Positions 25,073 to 35,434 of a DNA stretch of 64,000 nt are shown here, piece after piece. This DNA is from PUPG01 sp964463915 (lineage in GTDB: Bacteria > Bacteroidota > Bacteroidia > Bacteroidales > UBA7960). Location: NCBI GenBank assembly GCA_964463915.1, contig CAYXEH010000001.1, forward strand, positions 71,408-135,407, written 5' to 3'. Below the pieces are notes generated by a model that was not told the DNA's origin, did not search any database, and saw nothing but the letters and a program-made list of their open reading frames with translations. Position numbers and translations under genes: made by a program. Position 1 is the stretch's first letter. The number at the start of each line of letters is the position of its first letter.

Positions 25073-26632
25073 ATGAGAAAGCTGACAATTATAAAACCAA
25101 TTACGGCATTGATCACCCTGCTTGTGCTAAGTGCCTGCAGTGATGACTTTTTGGATCTGCAACCACTCGACCAGGAAGTATCCTCAACCTATTACCGGAC
25201 AGAAAAACAAGCTTATCGCGGACTGGTAGCCATCTACGACGTGCTCACCTATCAATCTACTCCCGGCGTGGCCTGGGCGCCGTTTCTGACCATATCAGAC
25301 ATATTGTCCGATGATGCTTTTGCCGGCGGCTCCGATGCCAATGACGGGCTGGAAGAAAACCAGCTGAACAACCATGATATATACACAACCAATCCGCTGC
25401 CCCACTCTATCTGGATCAAAAACTACATCGGGGTCTTCAGGGCAAACCTTTTCCTGGAAAAGATCGATGAGATCGAAGCCCCTGAGGAGTTCAAGAAGAG
25501 AACCATTGCGGAGGCCAAATTCCTGCGCGCCTATTTCTACCTCGAGCAGGTCCGGTTTTTTGAAAACATCCCTCTGATCACCGAAGTCCTGGCCGGGGAA
25601 TCCGAATACGAACAGGAACAAAACACCCCGGAGGAAGTATACAACCAAATCGCTCTTGACCTTGTGGAAGCCATGGAAGATCTTCCGGAGTCAGTTCCTG
25701 CGAACGAGCTTGGAAGAGTCACAAAATGGGCGGCCAAGGGACTACTGGCCAGAACTTATCTTTTTTATAACGGTGTTTATGGCGGAGATCTGGATGCCGG
25801 TGGCATAACCGTAAACCGATCTTTTGTGCTGCAACAGCTTGAGGACCTTATAGCCAATAGCGGCCATGATCTGTTGGATGATTATTCGGATAACTTCAGC
25901 CTCGTGGGCGAACACGGCATAGAGTCCGTTTTTGAGATCTCCCATGGAGATACACCTCCCTGGTGGGACTGGGAATACGTGCGCGGAGGAAACGGGAACC
26001 TTGCTGCCCAGATGCAGGGCCCCAGGGTTACCGGTTCCGATAACTGGGACAGGGGATGGAGTTTTGCACCTGTAAACCATAAACTGGCGACTTTCATGGA
26101 AGGTGATCCAAGATTTGAACATACCATCCTTACACAGGAAGAGCTGGACGGCTCCCTGTCTATTGGGTATCAACATACCGGATATTTTTCCAAAAAATAC
26201 AGCTCGGATGCAGAGCACTGGGGATCCGATGGTCAATTTGAGCTGAACAGGACCTGCAACTTCCGTGTAATCAGGTTTTCCGATGTGCTACTCATGGCTG
26301 CCGAGCTGGGAAGCCCGAATGCCCAGACCTACCTGGACAGAGTAAGAGACCGGGTTGGGTTGGATCCAGTGCCAGCTACTCCGGAAAACATACTCAGGGA
26401 ACGAAGGCTTGAGTTGTCACTTGAAGGGATACGCTATTTTGACCTCCTTCGACAGGGACTGGATTATGCCAACCAGGAACTCACCCACTCCGGCATAAGA
26501 GGACCCAATTACGAAGGCGAGCAGCAGTTGTTCGACGTAACATTCAATCCGGCAACAAAAGGGTTTCTTCCTATCCCGCAGACGGAAGTGGATCTTTCCG
26601 GTGGAGTTTTTGTTCAAAACAGCGGATATTGA
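25073..26632 (+). CDS. SusD/RagB-family surface lipoprotein
   Basis: A 519-residue SusD homologue. The lipobox LSAC precedes SDDFLDLQPLDQEVSSTYY, the standard beginning of mature SusD proteins. The TPR-like helical core and the C-terminal RagB/SusD signature are present (RERRLELSLEGIRYFDLLR; FNPATKGFLPIPQTEVDL). It acts as the lid of the SusC channel and binds the oligosaccharide. It is directly behind susC, so the pair is cotranscribed and specific for the same glycan. Confidence 0.97.
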   Translation: MRKLTIIKPITALITLLVLSACSDDFLDLQPLDQEVSSTYYRTEKQAYRGLVAIYDVLTYQSTPGVAWAPFLTISDILSDDAFAGGSDANDGLEENQLNNHDIYTTNPLPHSIWIKNYIGVFRANLFLEKIDEIEAPEEFKKRTIAEAKFLRAYFYLEQVRFFENIPLITEVLAGESEYEQEQNTPEEVYNQIALDLVEAMEDLPESVPANELGRVTKWAAKGLLARTYLFYNGVYGGDLDAGGITVNRSFVLQQLEDLIANSGHDLLDDYSDNFSLVGEHGIESVFEISHGDTPPWWDWEYVRGGNGNLAAQMQGPRVTGSDNWDRGWSFAPVNHKLATFMEGDPRFEHTILTQEELDGSLSIGYQHTGYFSKKYSSDAEHWGSDGQFELNRTCNFRVIRFSDVLLMAAELGSPNAQTYLDRVRDRVGLDPVPATPENILRERRLELSLEGIRYFDLLRQGLDYANQELTHSGIRGPNYEGEQQLFDVTFNPATKGFLPIPQTEVDLSGGVFVQNSGY

Positions 26633-26723
26633 TGTAATGGCATCAGGTCATGCCCAACACATCATTTTTCCAGCAAATTATTCAGCCAGGCCGTGCAAGG
26701 AACGCAGCCATAAGAACTAATTT

Positions 26724-28289
26724 ATGACTCAAAGAAACTATACAGTACTCATTTCCATCATTGTGGCACTTGGCGGGTTCCTGATGGGGTTCGACAGTGC
26801 AGTGATTTCCGGTGCCACTCCTTTTTACAGGGAAACCTTTGGGCTCAGGACAGGTTCAATGCTGATCGGGTTTTCTGTCAGCTCACTGATTCTGGGAGCC
26901 ATCATTGGAAATATCAGTGCAGGAAAAATTGCTGACCACTTTGGCAGACGCAAAGCATTGATGTTTACTGCCGTCCTTTTCGGAGTCAGTGCCATCAGTA
27001 CGGCCCTGGCTACAGACATTGTTACCTTCCTGATCGCACGCATTGTGGGCGGACTGGGTGTAGGAATTGCCATACTGGTAGCCCCTATGTATATCGCCGA
27101 AATATCCCCGCGCAGATTGCGCGGCACCCTGGTCACAATCAATCAGCTCAACATCGTACTTGGGATTTCCATTGCCTATTTTTCTAATTACTATTTCCAG
27201 CAAACCATTGCCGATGCAGATTTCAAATGGCGGGTTATGCTGGGAGTGGAAGCTGTACCTGCTGTAATATACCTGGCGCTTTTATTTATTGTACCCCGCA
27301 GCCCCCGCTGGCTGATGCAAAAGGGCTTCAATGATGAAGCCATGCAGGTCCTTAGAAAGGTCAACGGCGATGAGGGGGCACAAGTTGTGTACAATGAGAT
27401 TGACCATAGCCTGAAAGAGGAAATCAACAAAGACAAGGCCAGGTGGTCGGATGTGTTTTCATCCAAAATGAAACTGGTATTGATCATTGGATTCGGTATT
27501 GCTTTCTTTCAGCAGATCACCGGGATCAATGCCATTTTTTACTACGCCCCAATGATCTTTGAAATGGCAGGCGGCGGAAAAGATGCCGCGTTCATGCAAG
27601 CCGCCATACTTGGTGTTACCAATGTGGTGATGACGGTGGCGGCCATGTTCGTCATCGATAAGCTTGGACGAAAACCACTGCTGTATATTGGTGCCGCCGG
27701 GATATGTATTTCCATGCTGATCGTGTCCGTTTCTTTTTTCAACGCCAGGTACACCATTGACGAGAAATCAATGGAAGCCCTGGTTGAGGAGGTTACAGAA
27801 ATGGACCCTCTGCCTGTCCACCTGGAAAACATTCACAAACTTGAGGAACTCAAAGGTGTACCTTTTGACAACGAAACAGCGTTTTTTAGTCTGGTAAATG
27901 AAAAAGTCGGACAAGATACGTACAATGTATTTAAAGAGATCATCCTCAAACATTCAATCAACATCAATTCTTTATGGGTATTGATCGGACTGCTGATGTT
28001 TGTGGCCTCTTTTGCCATCTCCCTGGGACCGGTCATGTGGACACTATTATCTGAGATTTTCCCCAATAAACTCAGGGGACTGGCCATTTCCATTATGGGT
28101 TTCTGGAATTCCATTGTCAGTTTCTCTGTAGCTACGGTATTCCCTGTACAGCTCGAATACCTCGGGTCAGATAAAACCTACCTGATCTATGCCATTTTCG
28201 GCTTGCTCACCCTTCTCTTTGTCTGGCGTTTTGTTCCGGAAACAAAAGGGAAATCACTGGAAGAACTGGAAGAACAACTAATTAAATAA
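26724..28289 (+). CDS. sugar-porter family MFS transporter
   Basis: A 12-TM major facilitator of the sugar porter family, 521 residues. Family motifs seen are GFDSAVISG in TM1, DHFGRRKAL after TM2, PRSPRWL after TM6, QQITGINAIFYYAP in TM7, DKLGRKPLL, and the C-terminal PETKGKSLEELE. A hydrophilic loop of about 75 residues between TM9 and TM10 (about 350-420) is longer than usual and is shared with other Bacteroidota members. It would carry glucose or short glucosides into the cytoplasm, probably by H+ symport. It follows susD by 91 bp and precedes the GH158-like gene by 7 bp. Confidence 0.93.
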   Translation: MTQRNYTVLISIIVALGGFLMGFDSAVISGATPFYRETFGLRTGSMLIGFSVSSLILGAIIGNISAGKIADHFGRRKALMFTAVLFGVSAISTALATDIVTFLIARIVGGLGVGIAILVAPMYIAEISPRRLRGTLVTINQLNIVLGISIAYFSNYYFQQTIADADFKWRVMLGVEAVPAVIYLALLFIVPRSPRWLMQKGFNDEAMQVLRKVNGDEGAQVVYNEIDHSLKEEINKDKARWSDVFSSKMKLVLIIGFGIAFFQQITGINAIFYYAPMIFEMAGGGKDAAFMQAAILGVTNVVMTVAAMFVIDKLGRKPLLYIGAAGICISMLIVSVSFFNARYTIDEKSMEALVEEVTEMDPLPVHLENIHKLEELKGVPFDNETAFFSLVNEKVGQDTYNVFKEIILKHSININSLWVLIGLLMFVASFAISLGPVMWTLLSEIFPNKLRGLAISIMGFWNSIVSFSVATVFPVQLEYLGSDKTYLIYAIFGLLTLLFVWRFVPETKGKSLEELEEQLIK

Positions 28290-28296
28290 AAAAAGC

Positions 28297-29619
28297 ATGA
28301 AAATATTGAAGATCACACCGATCATATCACTGACTATCCTGTTGTTTGCATGCAACGGCGCTCCCCGGCAAAATGGAAAGTACCTTATAGACGGCCCTTC
28401 CCATGTAGAACTGAGGGAAACCGATGGAAAGCATCGCCTGTATGTCAATGGCGAAGAGTTTTTTGTCAAAGGTGCCGGGTGTGAATTTGGCCCGTGTTAC
28501 AATGTATCTGATTTCGGAGGTAACTCCATCCGAACCTGGCGCACTGACAACGGAATGCAAACAGGAATGGAGGTGCTGGATGAGGCTTACGAGAATGGGA
28601 TTATGGTGATGATGGGCCTCGATGTGGCCAGAGAACGTCATGGTTTTGACTACGATGACGAAGAGGCAGTTGCCGAACAACTGGAGAGGTTTCGTCAGGA
28701 AGTACTTGAATTGAAAGATCATCCCGCTCTTCTGGGCTGGGGAATCGGAAATGAACTCAATCTTCGCTATACCAACAAGAAGGTTTGGGATGCCGTAAAT
28801 GACATCGCCCGCATGATCAAAGAAGAAGATGGAAATCATGTTACCACCACCATGCTGGCAGGTATCGGGAAAGGAGAGGTTGATTATATCAGGGAGAACT
28901 GCCCGGACCTGGATTTTCTTTCCGTGCAGTTTTACGGTGATGTGGTAAATCTTGAAGAAAGGCTTGCGGATGCCGGATATGATGGCCCTTACCTGATTAC
29001 CGAATGGGGAGCAACCGGTCATTGGGAAGTGGATCGTACCGAATGGGATATACCCATTGAACAAACATCTACAGAAAAAGCAGAAGCGATTAAATCTCGC
29101 TATGAAAACGTTATCCTTGAAGATCCGGAAAATTGTATGGGATCTTATGTGTTTCTCTGGGGTCAGAAACAGGAGCGTACCCCTTCATGGTACGGGCTGT
29201 TTACCGAAGAGGGAGAGAAAACAGAGGGCATCAACACGATGGAATATTTATGGACAGGGGAATGGCCGGAAAACATGGCACCCAAAATACATGAATTTGT
29301 CATCGAAGATATGGGGGGCCGCTATGACAATGTGTATCTCGACCGAAACGAAGAATATACAGCCATGTTTGAGGTGGAACATGAAAATCCCGAAAATCTC
29401 CGCGTACGGGCGGAAATCATGCCCGAACCGAAAGAACTGAGCGACGGGGGTGATTTTGAGCCCAGACCCGAAACCATTGAAGGGCTTATCCTGTCGGCAG
29501 ATATGCAGGAAATTACCTTCAGGGCACCCGAAGAAGAAGGCCCATACCGCATCTTTATTTACGTAACAGACAGGCATAACCACGCTGCAACAGCAAATAT
29601 TCCGTTTTACGTAAAATAA
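28297..29619 (+). CDS. clan GH-A glycoside hydrolase lipoprotein, GH158-like candidate
   Basis: A 440-residue lipoprotein (lipobox LLFAC, Cys19) with a TIM-barrel catalytic domain and a C-terminal Ig-like domain from about residue 330. The acid/base Glu lies in GWGIGNELN (Glu153) and the nucleophile Glu in LITEWGAT (Glu236), the usual clan GH-A arrangement at the ends of strands 4 and 7. The locus context and the Ig-like tail fit the endo-beta-1,3-glucanase family GH158, but GH2-, GH5- or GH17-like relatives cannot be excluded without a search. It would act on laminarin or its oligosaccharides outside the cytoplasm. Confidence 0.75.
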   Translation: MKILKITPIISLTILLFACNGAPRQNGKYLIDGPSHVELRETDGKHRLYVNGEEFFVKGAGCEFGPCYNVSDFGGNSIRTWRTDNGMQTGMEVLDEAYENGIMVMMGLDVARERHGFDYDDEEAVAEQLERFRQEVLELKDHPALLGWGIGNELNLRYTNKKVWDAVNDIARMIKEEDGNHVTTTMLAGIGKGEVDYIRENCPDLDFLSVQFYGDVVNLEERLADAGYDGPYLITEWGATGHWEVDRTEWDIPIEQTSTEKAEAIKSRYENVILEDPENCMGSYVFLWGQKQERTPSWYGLFTEEGEKTEGINTMEYLWTGEWPENMAPKIHEFVIEDMGGRYDNVYLDRNEEYTAMFEVEHENPENLRVRAEIMPEPKELSDGGDFEPRPETIEGLILSADMQEITFRAPEEEGPYRIFIYVTDRHNHAATANIPFYVK

Positions 29620-29671
29620 TTGCAGCACATTCTTAACAGGATCACATAATAACTTGATTTTGGGTAATTTT

Positions 29672-31966
29672 ATGAGGCGAGCAGGATTAGTTGTGTTTGT
29701 TTTTATGATTATGTTGGTTGGTGGTTGCGGCCCGGCTGGCCCGGAAGTGTATGATGACATACACTTCCGCCGGGCCGACAGCCTTTTGCAATCGCTGAGC
29801 CTGGAAGAAAAAGCCGGGCAGATGACCAATATCGGGCTTACGGCACTTACCCAGGGTCCCTTTTGGAATGATTTCGACACCCTTCTGCTTGATACGGCAA
29901 AAATGAAGCATTTGCTGATTGAAAACCACGTCGGATCCATTCAAAACAAGGGGATATATCCTCCTTCAAAGGAAGAATGGCACCAGATTATAAAATCGCT
30001 TCAGCAATTTGTAAAGGAAAACAGCCGTCACAAAATTCCGCTGCTCATTGGGATGGATGGAGTTCACGGAGCCACCTACACAGCCGGATCGACCATTTTC
30101 CCTCACCAGATTGCACTCGCCGCAAGCTGGAATCCTGAACTGGCAAACACCACCGGCAAAATCACGGCCTACGAAATGCGGGCCTCCTCACAACCCTGGA
30201 ATTACTCCCCCACACTGGATGTGAGTATGCAGCCACTTTGGGGAAGAGTGGCCGAAACGTTCGGAGAAGACACCCACCTGCAAAAAGTCATGGGGCGGGC
30301 ATTCATTGAAGGGCAGCAGGGAGAGTCGCTTTCGGATACCACGAGGGTGGCCGTGTGTGCAAAACATTTTGTGGGATACGGCACCCCCTTCAGTGGGAAA
30401 GACCGCTCCCCTGCCTATATTCCTGAACATTACCTCCGGCAACATTATATTGAACCTTTCCGGGCCGCCATTGAACAGGGAGCCATCACAGTCATGCTCA
30501 ACTCCGGGTCTGTAAACGGTATACCCGGACACGCCGACAAATATCTCATCACGGATGTCCTTAAAGGGGAGTTGGGATTGAAGGGATTCGTTCTGTCAGA
30601 CTGGGAGGATGTGGGCCGTCTGGCAACCATGCACAATGTGGCCCATGACAGCAAGGAAGCGGCAAAAATTGCGGTGATGGCCGGTGTGGACATGAGTATG
30701 GTACCCTACGATGCAAGTTTTGCAAGGCATATCACCGAACTGGTTAACGAGGGGGAAATCCCCATGAGCCGGATCGATGATGCGGTCAGAAGAATATTGT
30801 ACGTAAAATTCAGGCTGGGTCTTTTTGACAATGCCTGGCATGACCCCGCCGGTTATACCAATTTTGGCTCGGAAGAATTCGCCAATGAAAGCTACAAAGC
30901 TGCCCTGGAAGCAATCACGTTGCTGAAAAATGAGAATGAACTGCTTCCCATCCCGGATAAACGCACAAAATTTCTGCTTACCGGACCTGGCTCCGATGCC
31001 CTTACGGCACTCAATGGTCCCTGGAGCAGAACCTGGGCCGGCGACGATCCGACTTATGACGATCCCGGGAAACAAACCATCCTTGAAGCGATGCAGGATA
31101 TCTATGGGAAAAGCAACATCATCCATACCCCCGGCACAGGCTATGAGGGAGAGGTGGAAAGCCAGGAGCATTTGCTGTCAAAAGCTGCGGATACAGATGT
31201 AATCATGGTATGCCTGGGAGAACGCCCGGCCACCGAGAAGCCCTCAGATACTGATCACCTGGCACTGCCCGCCAATCAGCTTGAATTGGTAAAGCGTCTG
31301 CATTATAGCGGGAAACCGATCATCCTTGTTACGCTGCAGGGGCGCCCGCGTATTATTCGGGAAATTGAACCCCTGGCAGATGCTATTTTTCATGCATATT
31401 GGCCCGGGCACGAAGGAGGCAGGGCCCTGGCCACACTCATTCACGGTAAAGAGAATCCCAGCGGCAAACTACCTTACACCTGGCCAAGACATAGTGGCAC
31501 TTTACATACTTATCAACATAAGGGAAGTGACAAACTGGATGGTGAATTCGGAGACGGGGGATTCAACCCGCAGTGGGAATTCGGACACGGCCTCAGTTAT
31601 ACGGATTTTACCTATAACGGGATGAGCCTTTCCACAGACACCGTTCACACCGGTGAGGATCTTCATGTTCGCATCAATCTGCGGAACACAGGCCCCTATA
31701 ACGGGAAAGAAGTTGTTCAGGTATACCTGCGTGATCTTGTTGCCCGGGTCACTCCGGCCGACCGCAAACTGGTCGCTTTTGAAAAAGTCCACCTCGCAGC
31801 CTGGGAAACAACCACCCTTGAATTTGTCATCGAATACGATGAGTTGAAATTTGTGGATATCAACAACGAGTGGATCGCAGAAAGAGGGGAATTTGAGATT
31901 CTTGTGGGTGGTAACCCGGGAAGCCTGAACAAAACAAGTTTTTTCTATACCGGAGATACCCCCTGA
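29672..31966 (+). CDS. GH3 beta-glucosidase, lipoprotein
   Basis: Glycoside hydrolase family 3 enzyme, 764 residues from the ATG at 29672; an in-frame TTG six codons upstream is less likely. The lipobox LVGGC gives Cys19. The N-terminal TIM barrel carries the nucleophile motif GFVLSDWEDV (Asp310). The second alpha/beta-sandwich domain and a C-terminal fibronectin-III-like domain (KEVVQVYLRDL...ERGEFEILVGGNPG) complete the standard BglX-type architecture. It likely trims beta-glucan oligosaccharides to glucose from the non-reducing end in the periplasm. It sits between the GH158-like gene and the phosphorylase gene. Confidence 0.95.
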   Translation: MRRAGLVVFVFMIMLVGGCGPAGPEVYDDIHFRRADSLLQSLSLEEKAGQMTNIGLTALTQGPFWNDFDTLLLDTAKMKHLLIENHVGSIQNKGIYPPSKEEWHQIIKSLQQFVKENSRHKIPLLIGMDGVHGATYTAGSTIFPHQIALAASWNPELANTTGKITAYEMRASSQPWNYSPTLDVSMQPLWGRVAETFGEDTHLQKVMGRAFIEGQQGESLSDTTRVAVCAKHFVGYGTPFSGKDRSPAYIPEHYLRQHYIEPFRAAIEQGAITVMLNSGSVNGIPGHADKYLITDVLKGELGLKGFVLSDWEDVGRLATMHNVAHDSKEAAKIAVMAGVDMSMVPYDASFARHITELVNEGEIPMSRIDDAVRRILYVKFRLGLFDNAWHDPAGYTNFGSEEFANESYKAALEAITLLKNENELLPIPDKRTKFLLTGPGSDALTALNGPWSRTWAGDDPTYDDPGKQTILEAMQDIYGKSNIIHTPGTGYEGEVESQEHLLSKAADTDVIMVCLGERPATEKPSDTDHLALPANQLELVKRLHYSGKPIILVTLQGRPRIIREIEPLADAIFHAYWPGHEGGRALATLIHGKENPSGKLPYTWPRHSGTLHTYQHKGSDKLDGEFGDGGFNPQWEFGHGLSYTDFTYNGMSLSTDTVHTGEDLHVRINLRNTGPYNGKEVVQVYLRDLVARVTPADRKLVAFEKVHLAAWETTTLEFVIEYDELKFVDINNEWIAERGEFEILVGGNPGSLNKTSFFYTGDTP

Positions 31967-32026
31967 GGCCGGTTCAGCCGCCTGACTCATCATTTTTATT
32001 CACTCAAAAACGGAAATTGAAGCCCA

Positions 32027-35000
32027 ATGCAACAACTTCCTCCCTACATCAACAAACAACCCCTCAATGTTCAGGAGGGAGAAGTACACGGCCAACTGAC
32101 AGAGATTGACGGCGAATCCTTCTATTGTATTGAAAATTATAACCTCATGAGACCTTTCCTCATGAGCATTGTGAGCAGCGGTGACCTTTGGCTGTATCTC
32201 TCAAGTAATGGCGGGCTTACCGCAGGCCGGCAGAATTATGACAACACCCTTTTCCCCTACAATACCGATGACAAGATTCATACATCGCACATGACCACTG
32301 GTCCGTTTACAGTGATCCGTGTAAAAGAAATCAATCGAAAGGTCATCTGGGAGCCTTTCTCTGAAAAAGACGCCGGCTTGTATCAGATTCAACGCAATCT
32401 GTACAAAAATTTACCGGGCAATAAAGTAATCTTTGAGGAGATCAATCATACGCTCAGGCTTACTTTCAGGTATGCCTGGATGAGCAGTGATGAATTCGGA
32501 TGGATCAGAAAACCGGTATTAAAGAACCATTCAGATCAACCCAGGGAAATGGAGATCTTCGACGGACTCCTTGATATCCTTCCCTGGGGGATTACCCGCC
32601 AGACCCAGAGCACGATGAGCACGTTGATGGATGCCTACAAGGTCAGTGAATACCTGCCGGAGAAAGGAATGGCTCTGTATTACATGTCGTCAATCCCCGT
32701 TGACCGTGCTGAACCCAGCGAAGCCCTCAGGTCGAATGTGGTTTGGAGTACTGGGATCACCCCCGGGTCTGTCATGCTGAGCCACGGTCAGCTCGGCCAG
32801 ATACGGCGGGGTGACAAAGTAAATGGAGAGCAGAAGATTTTTGGTGAAAAGTCGGCCTTTATCTTAAACGCCCCCATCAAACTGAAAGCCAAAGGCCAGG
32901 CCCAATGGTCCATCATCGCGGATGTGGCGAAAGACAGCTCCGGCATACTTTCTCTGATAAACCGGATCGGAAAAAGTCAGGATCCGGAATTGCTCGTTGA
33001 AATAAGTGCAAAAGCGGATAGCGAAAAACTCGCCTCCATGGTTGCCCGTGCAGACGGGAAGCAGCAAACCGGTGACCCGCTAAGCGATCGCCGGCACTTT
33101 TCCAATACCCTTTTCAATATCATGCGGGGAGGCATCTTTGCTGACGACTACCGGATCAACATCCGTGACTTTCTGGATCATTTGCACAAAAGCAATCCGG
33201 TCATCTGGGAAAAATACAGCGAAGATTTAAAAAACCGCGGGGAGATCACCAACCTGGACGGATTGCAAAACTATGCAAATAAATCCGGCGACAGGCATTT
33301 ACAGCGTCTTACAAAAGAATATCTGCCACTGAGTTTCAGCCGCCGTCACGGGGACCCCAGCCGACCCTGGAACTATTTTGACATTCATGTAAAGAACCCC
33401 GATGGTAGCCCCTCACTTAATTACCAGGGCAACTGGCGGGACATTTTTCAGAACTGGGAAGCACTGGGGTTCTCCTATCCCGCATATTTACCGGGCATGA
33501 TCACACGTTTTTTAAACGCTTCTACTGCTGATGGTTACAATCCTTACCGGATCACACGCGACGGTTTCGACTGGGAGGTTCCTGAACCCGATAACCCATG
33601 GGCCAGCATTGGATACTGGGGCGATCACCAGGTAGCCTACCTTCTGCGACTTATGGAAATGCAGGAAAAATTTTTCCCGGGCAAACTCGCTGAGGGGCTC
33701 AATGACCGTCATTATGTCTTCGCCAACCTTCCCTACCGCATCCGCCCTTACGCGGAAATCTGCAAAGACCCCCAGGATACCATCATCTTTGACAGTGCCC
33801 TTCATCACCACCTGTTAAAAAGAAGGGAAGCAGAGGGCAACGACGGCAAACTGATGCACCAGGAAAACGGGGAGCTGCAACAAGCCTGCTTCCTGGAGAA
33901 GATCCAGGTAAGTTTATTGACCAGGTTGAGTAATTTTGTGCCCGAAGCAGGGATCTGGCTCAACACCCAGCGACCTGAATGGAACGATGCCAACAACGCC
34001 CTCGCCGGCTATGGCACATCCATGGTGAGTCTTTACTATATCCGGAGAATGGTCGATTTCCTTATAAAAATTGTCCGTCAAAGCAAAGAGGAATCGTTTT
34101 TCATGTCGGATGAGGTAGTTGATTTTCATCAGGCAATCTCAAAGATACTGCGAAACAATAAACAGCTATTGGCCCGGGGCTTCAGAAATGAGGAAAGGAA
34201 GAAAATCACCGACCAACTGGGGAAGGCAGGTGAAAGATACCGGGAAATGGTATATCGCGGATTCTCCGGCAGCGAAAATGAACTGGGCAGGCAAAGCCTG
34301 ATCAACTTCTACAGCCTGGTATCGGACTACCTGGATCAGTCAATTAAGATCAATCGCCGTGCTGACGGGCTATACCATTCGTATAACCTGATGGACATAC
34401 AGGAAGACCGCATCAGTATCAACCAACTGTACCTGATGCTTGAAGGCCAGGCAGCCATTCTCGGCAGCGGCATACTTTCCCCCGGCAATACACTGCAATT
34501 GATTAAGGCCCTTTTTGATTCGGCCCTGTGGAGGGCAGACCAGCAAAGTTTCATGTTGTATCCATTCAGGGATTTACCCGGCTTCCTGGATAAAAACATC
34601 ATTCCAGGCAAAAAGGTTCTGCAGTCTCAATTGTTACAACACTTGCTGAATATTGGGAACACTGACATTGTCAAGCAGGATGAAACGGGTGGCTATCATT
34701 TTAACGCATCCCTGAAAAATGCCAACGCATTGAAGAAGGCCCTCGGTAATTTATCCGGCAGGATCAATCCGGACCTGGTGTCTGAAGAAACACCAATGGT
34801 ACTTGAATTATATGAAAGCGTTTTCAAACACAGGTTCTTTACCGGTCGCTCCGGATCCTTTTACAAATACGAAGGCCTGGGATCCATTTACTGGCACATG
34901 GTCTCGAAACTGCTGCTGGCCCTGGGTGAACGAATTATTGATTTCGCCAAAGAGCAGCCGGATGATGCGAACATTCCCGAACTAAAAGCTTATTACTACC

Positions 35001-35389
35001 GGATCAAAGCAGGTATCGGTATCCATAAAAAGCCCGAAGATTACGGTGCATTCCCCACCGATCCGTATTCCCATACACCTTTAATGATGGGTGCCCAGCA
35101 GCCGGGTATGACCGGCCAGGTGAAAGAAGATTTCCTGAGCCGGTTCAATGAACTCGGACTGATTGTGGATGAGGGAATAGTCCATTTATTGCCGGTACTG
35201 CAGCAAAATGATGACTTTAACGAGAAAGGGGAAGCAAGTTTTGGATTCTGTGGCAGTGAAATATTGCTGAAACGCAATGAAAAAGAAGTAAGTGCAGAGT
35301 TAAAATCGCACGCCTCATCTCCCGTTGCTTTTAAAGGAAACAAACTATCCGGAGAAGTTTCCGGCAAGGTTTTTCGCAGGCTATTGTAA
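32027..35389 (+). CDS. GH94-superfamily glycoside phosphorylase, probable beta-1,3-oligoglucan phosphorylase (GH149/GH161-like)
   Basis: A very large phosphorylase, 1120 residues, with no signal peptide, so cytoplasmic. An N-terminal beta-sandwich domain is followed by an (alpha/alpha)6 barrel. The catalytic-acid segment reads RPEWNDANNALAG, with Asp654 in the WND position used by GH94 enzymes. The C-terminal QQPGMTGQVKEDFLSRF resembles the segment that shapes the phosphate/donor site. GH94 cellobiose phosphorylases are about 800 residues. Lengths near 1,100 and a laminarin context are typical of families GH149 and GH161, which phosphorolyse beta-1,3-oligoglucans to glucose-1-phosphate. Which of the two it is cannot be decided by eye. 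It ends the locus. Confidence 0.78.
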   Translation: MQQLPPYINKQPLNVQEGEVHGQLTEIDGESFYCIENYNLMRPFLMSIVSSGDLWLYLSSNGGLTAGRQNYDNTLFPYNTDDKIHTSHMTTGPFTVIRVKEINRKVIWEPFSEKDAGLYQIQRNLYKNLPGNKVIFEEINHTLRLTFRYAWMSSDEFGWIRKPVLKNHSDQPREMEIFDGLLDILPWGITRQTQSTMSTLMDAYKVSEYLPEKGMALYYMSSIPVDRAEPSEALRSNVVWSTGITPGSVMLSHGQLGQIRRGDKVNGEQKIFGEKSAFILNAPIKLKAKGQAQWSIIADVAKDSSGILSLINRIGKSQDPELLVEISAKADSEKLASMVARADGKQQTGDPLSDRRHFSNTLFNIMRGGIFADDYRINIRDFLDHLHKSNPVIWEKYSEDLKNRGEITNLDGLQNYANKSGDRHLQRLTKEYLPLSFSRRHGDPSRPWNYFDIHVKNPDGSPSLNYQGNWRDIFQNWEALGFSYPAYLPGMITRFLNASTADGYNPYRITRDGFDWEVPEPDNPWASIGYWGDHQVAYLLRLMEMQEKFFPGKLAEGLNDRHYVFANLPYRIRPYAEICKDPQDTIIFDSALHHHLLKRREAEGNDGKLMHQENGELQQACFLEKIQVSLLTRLSNFVPEAGIWLNTQRPEWNDANNALAGYGTSMVSLYYIRRMVDFLIKIVRQSKEESFFMSDEVVDFHQAISKILRNNKQLLARGFRNEERKKITDQLGKAGERYREMVYRGFSGSENELGRQSLINFYSLVSDYLDQSIKINRRADGLYHSYNLMDIQEDRISINQLYLMLEGQAAILGSGILSPGNTLQLIKALFDSALWRADQQSFMLYPFRDLPGFLDKNIIPGKKVLQSQLLQHLLNIGNTDIVKQDETGGYHFNASLKNANALKKALGNLSGRINPDLVSEETPMVLELYESVFKHRFFTGRSGSFYKYEGLGSIYWHMVSKLLLALGERIIDFAKEQPDDANIPELKAYYYRIKAGIGIHKKPEDYGAFPTDPYSHTPLMMGAQQPGMTGQVKEDFLSRFNELGLIVDEGIVHLLPVLQQNDDFNEKGEASFGFCGSEILLKRNEKEVSAELKSHASSPVAFKGNKLSGEVSGKVFRRLL

Positions 35390-35434
35390 TACACCTCCGC
35401 TGAAGAAGCAAACCCTGAAATTTTTTACCATGAT

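Noticed and set aside
24258..25088. 276-codon minus-strand frame opposite susC
   Set aside because: It is antisense to a clearly coding SusC barrel, has no recognisable domain and lacks a promoter.
28327..29064. 245-codon minus-strand frame opposite the GH158-like gene
   Set aside because: It is fully antisense to the catalytic domain of a well-supported hydrolase; an open frame by codon bias only.
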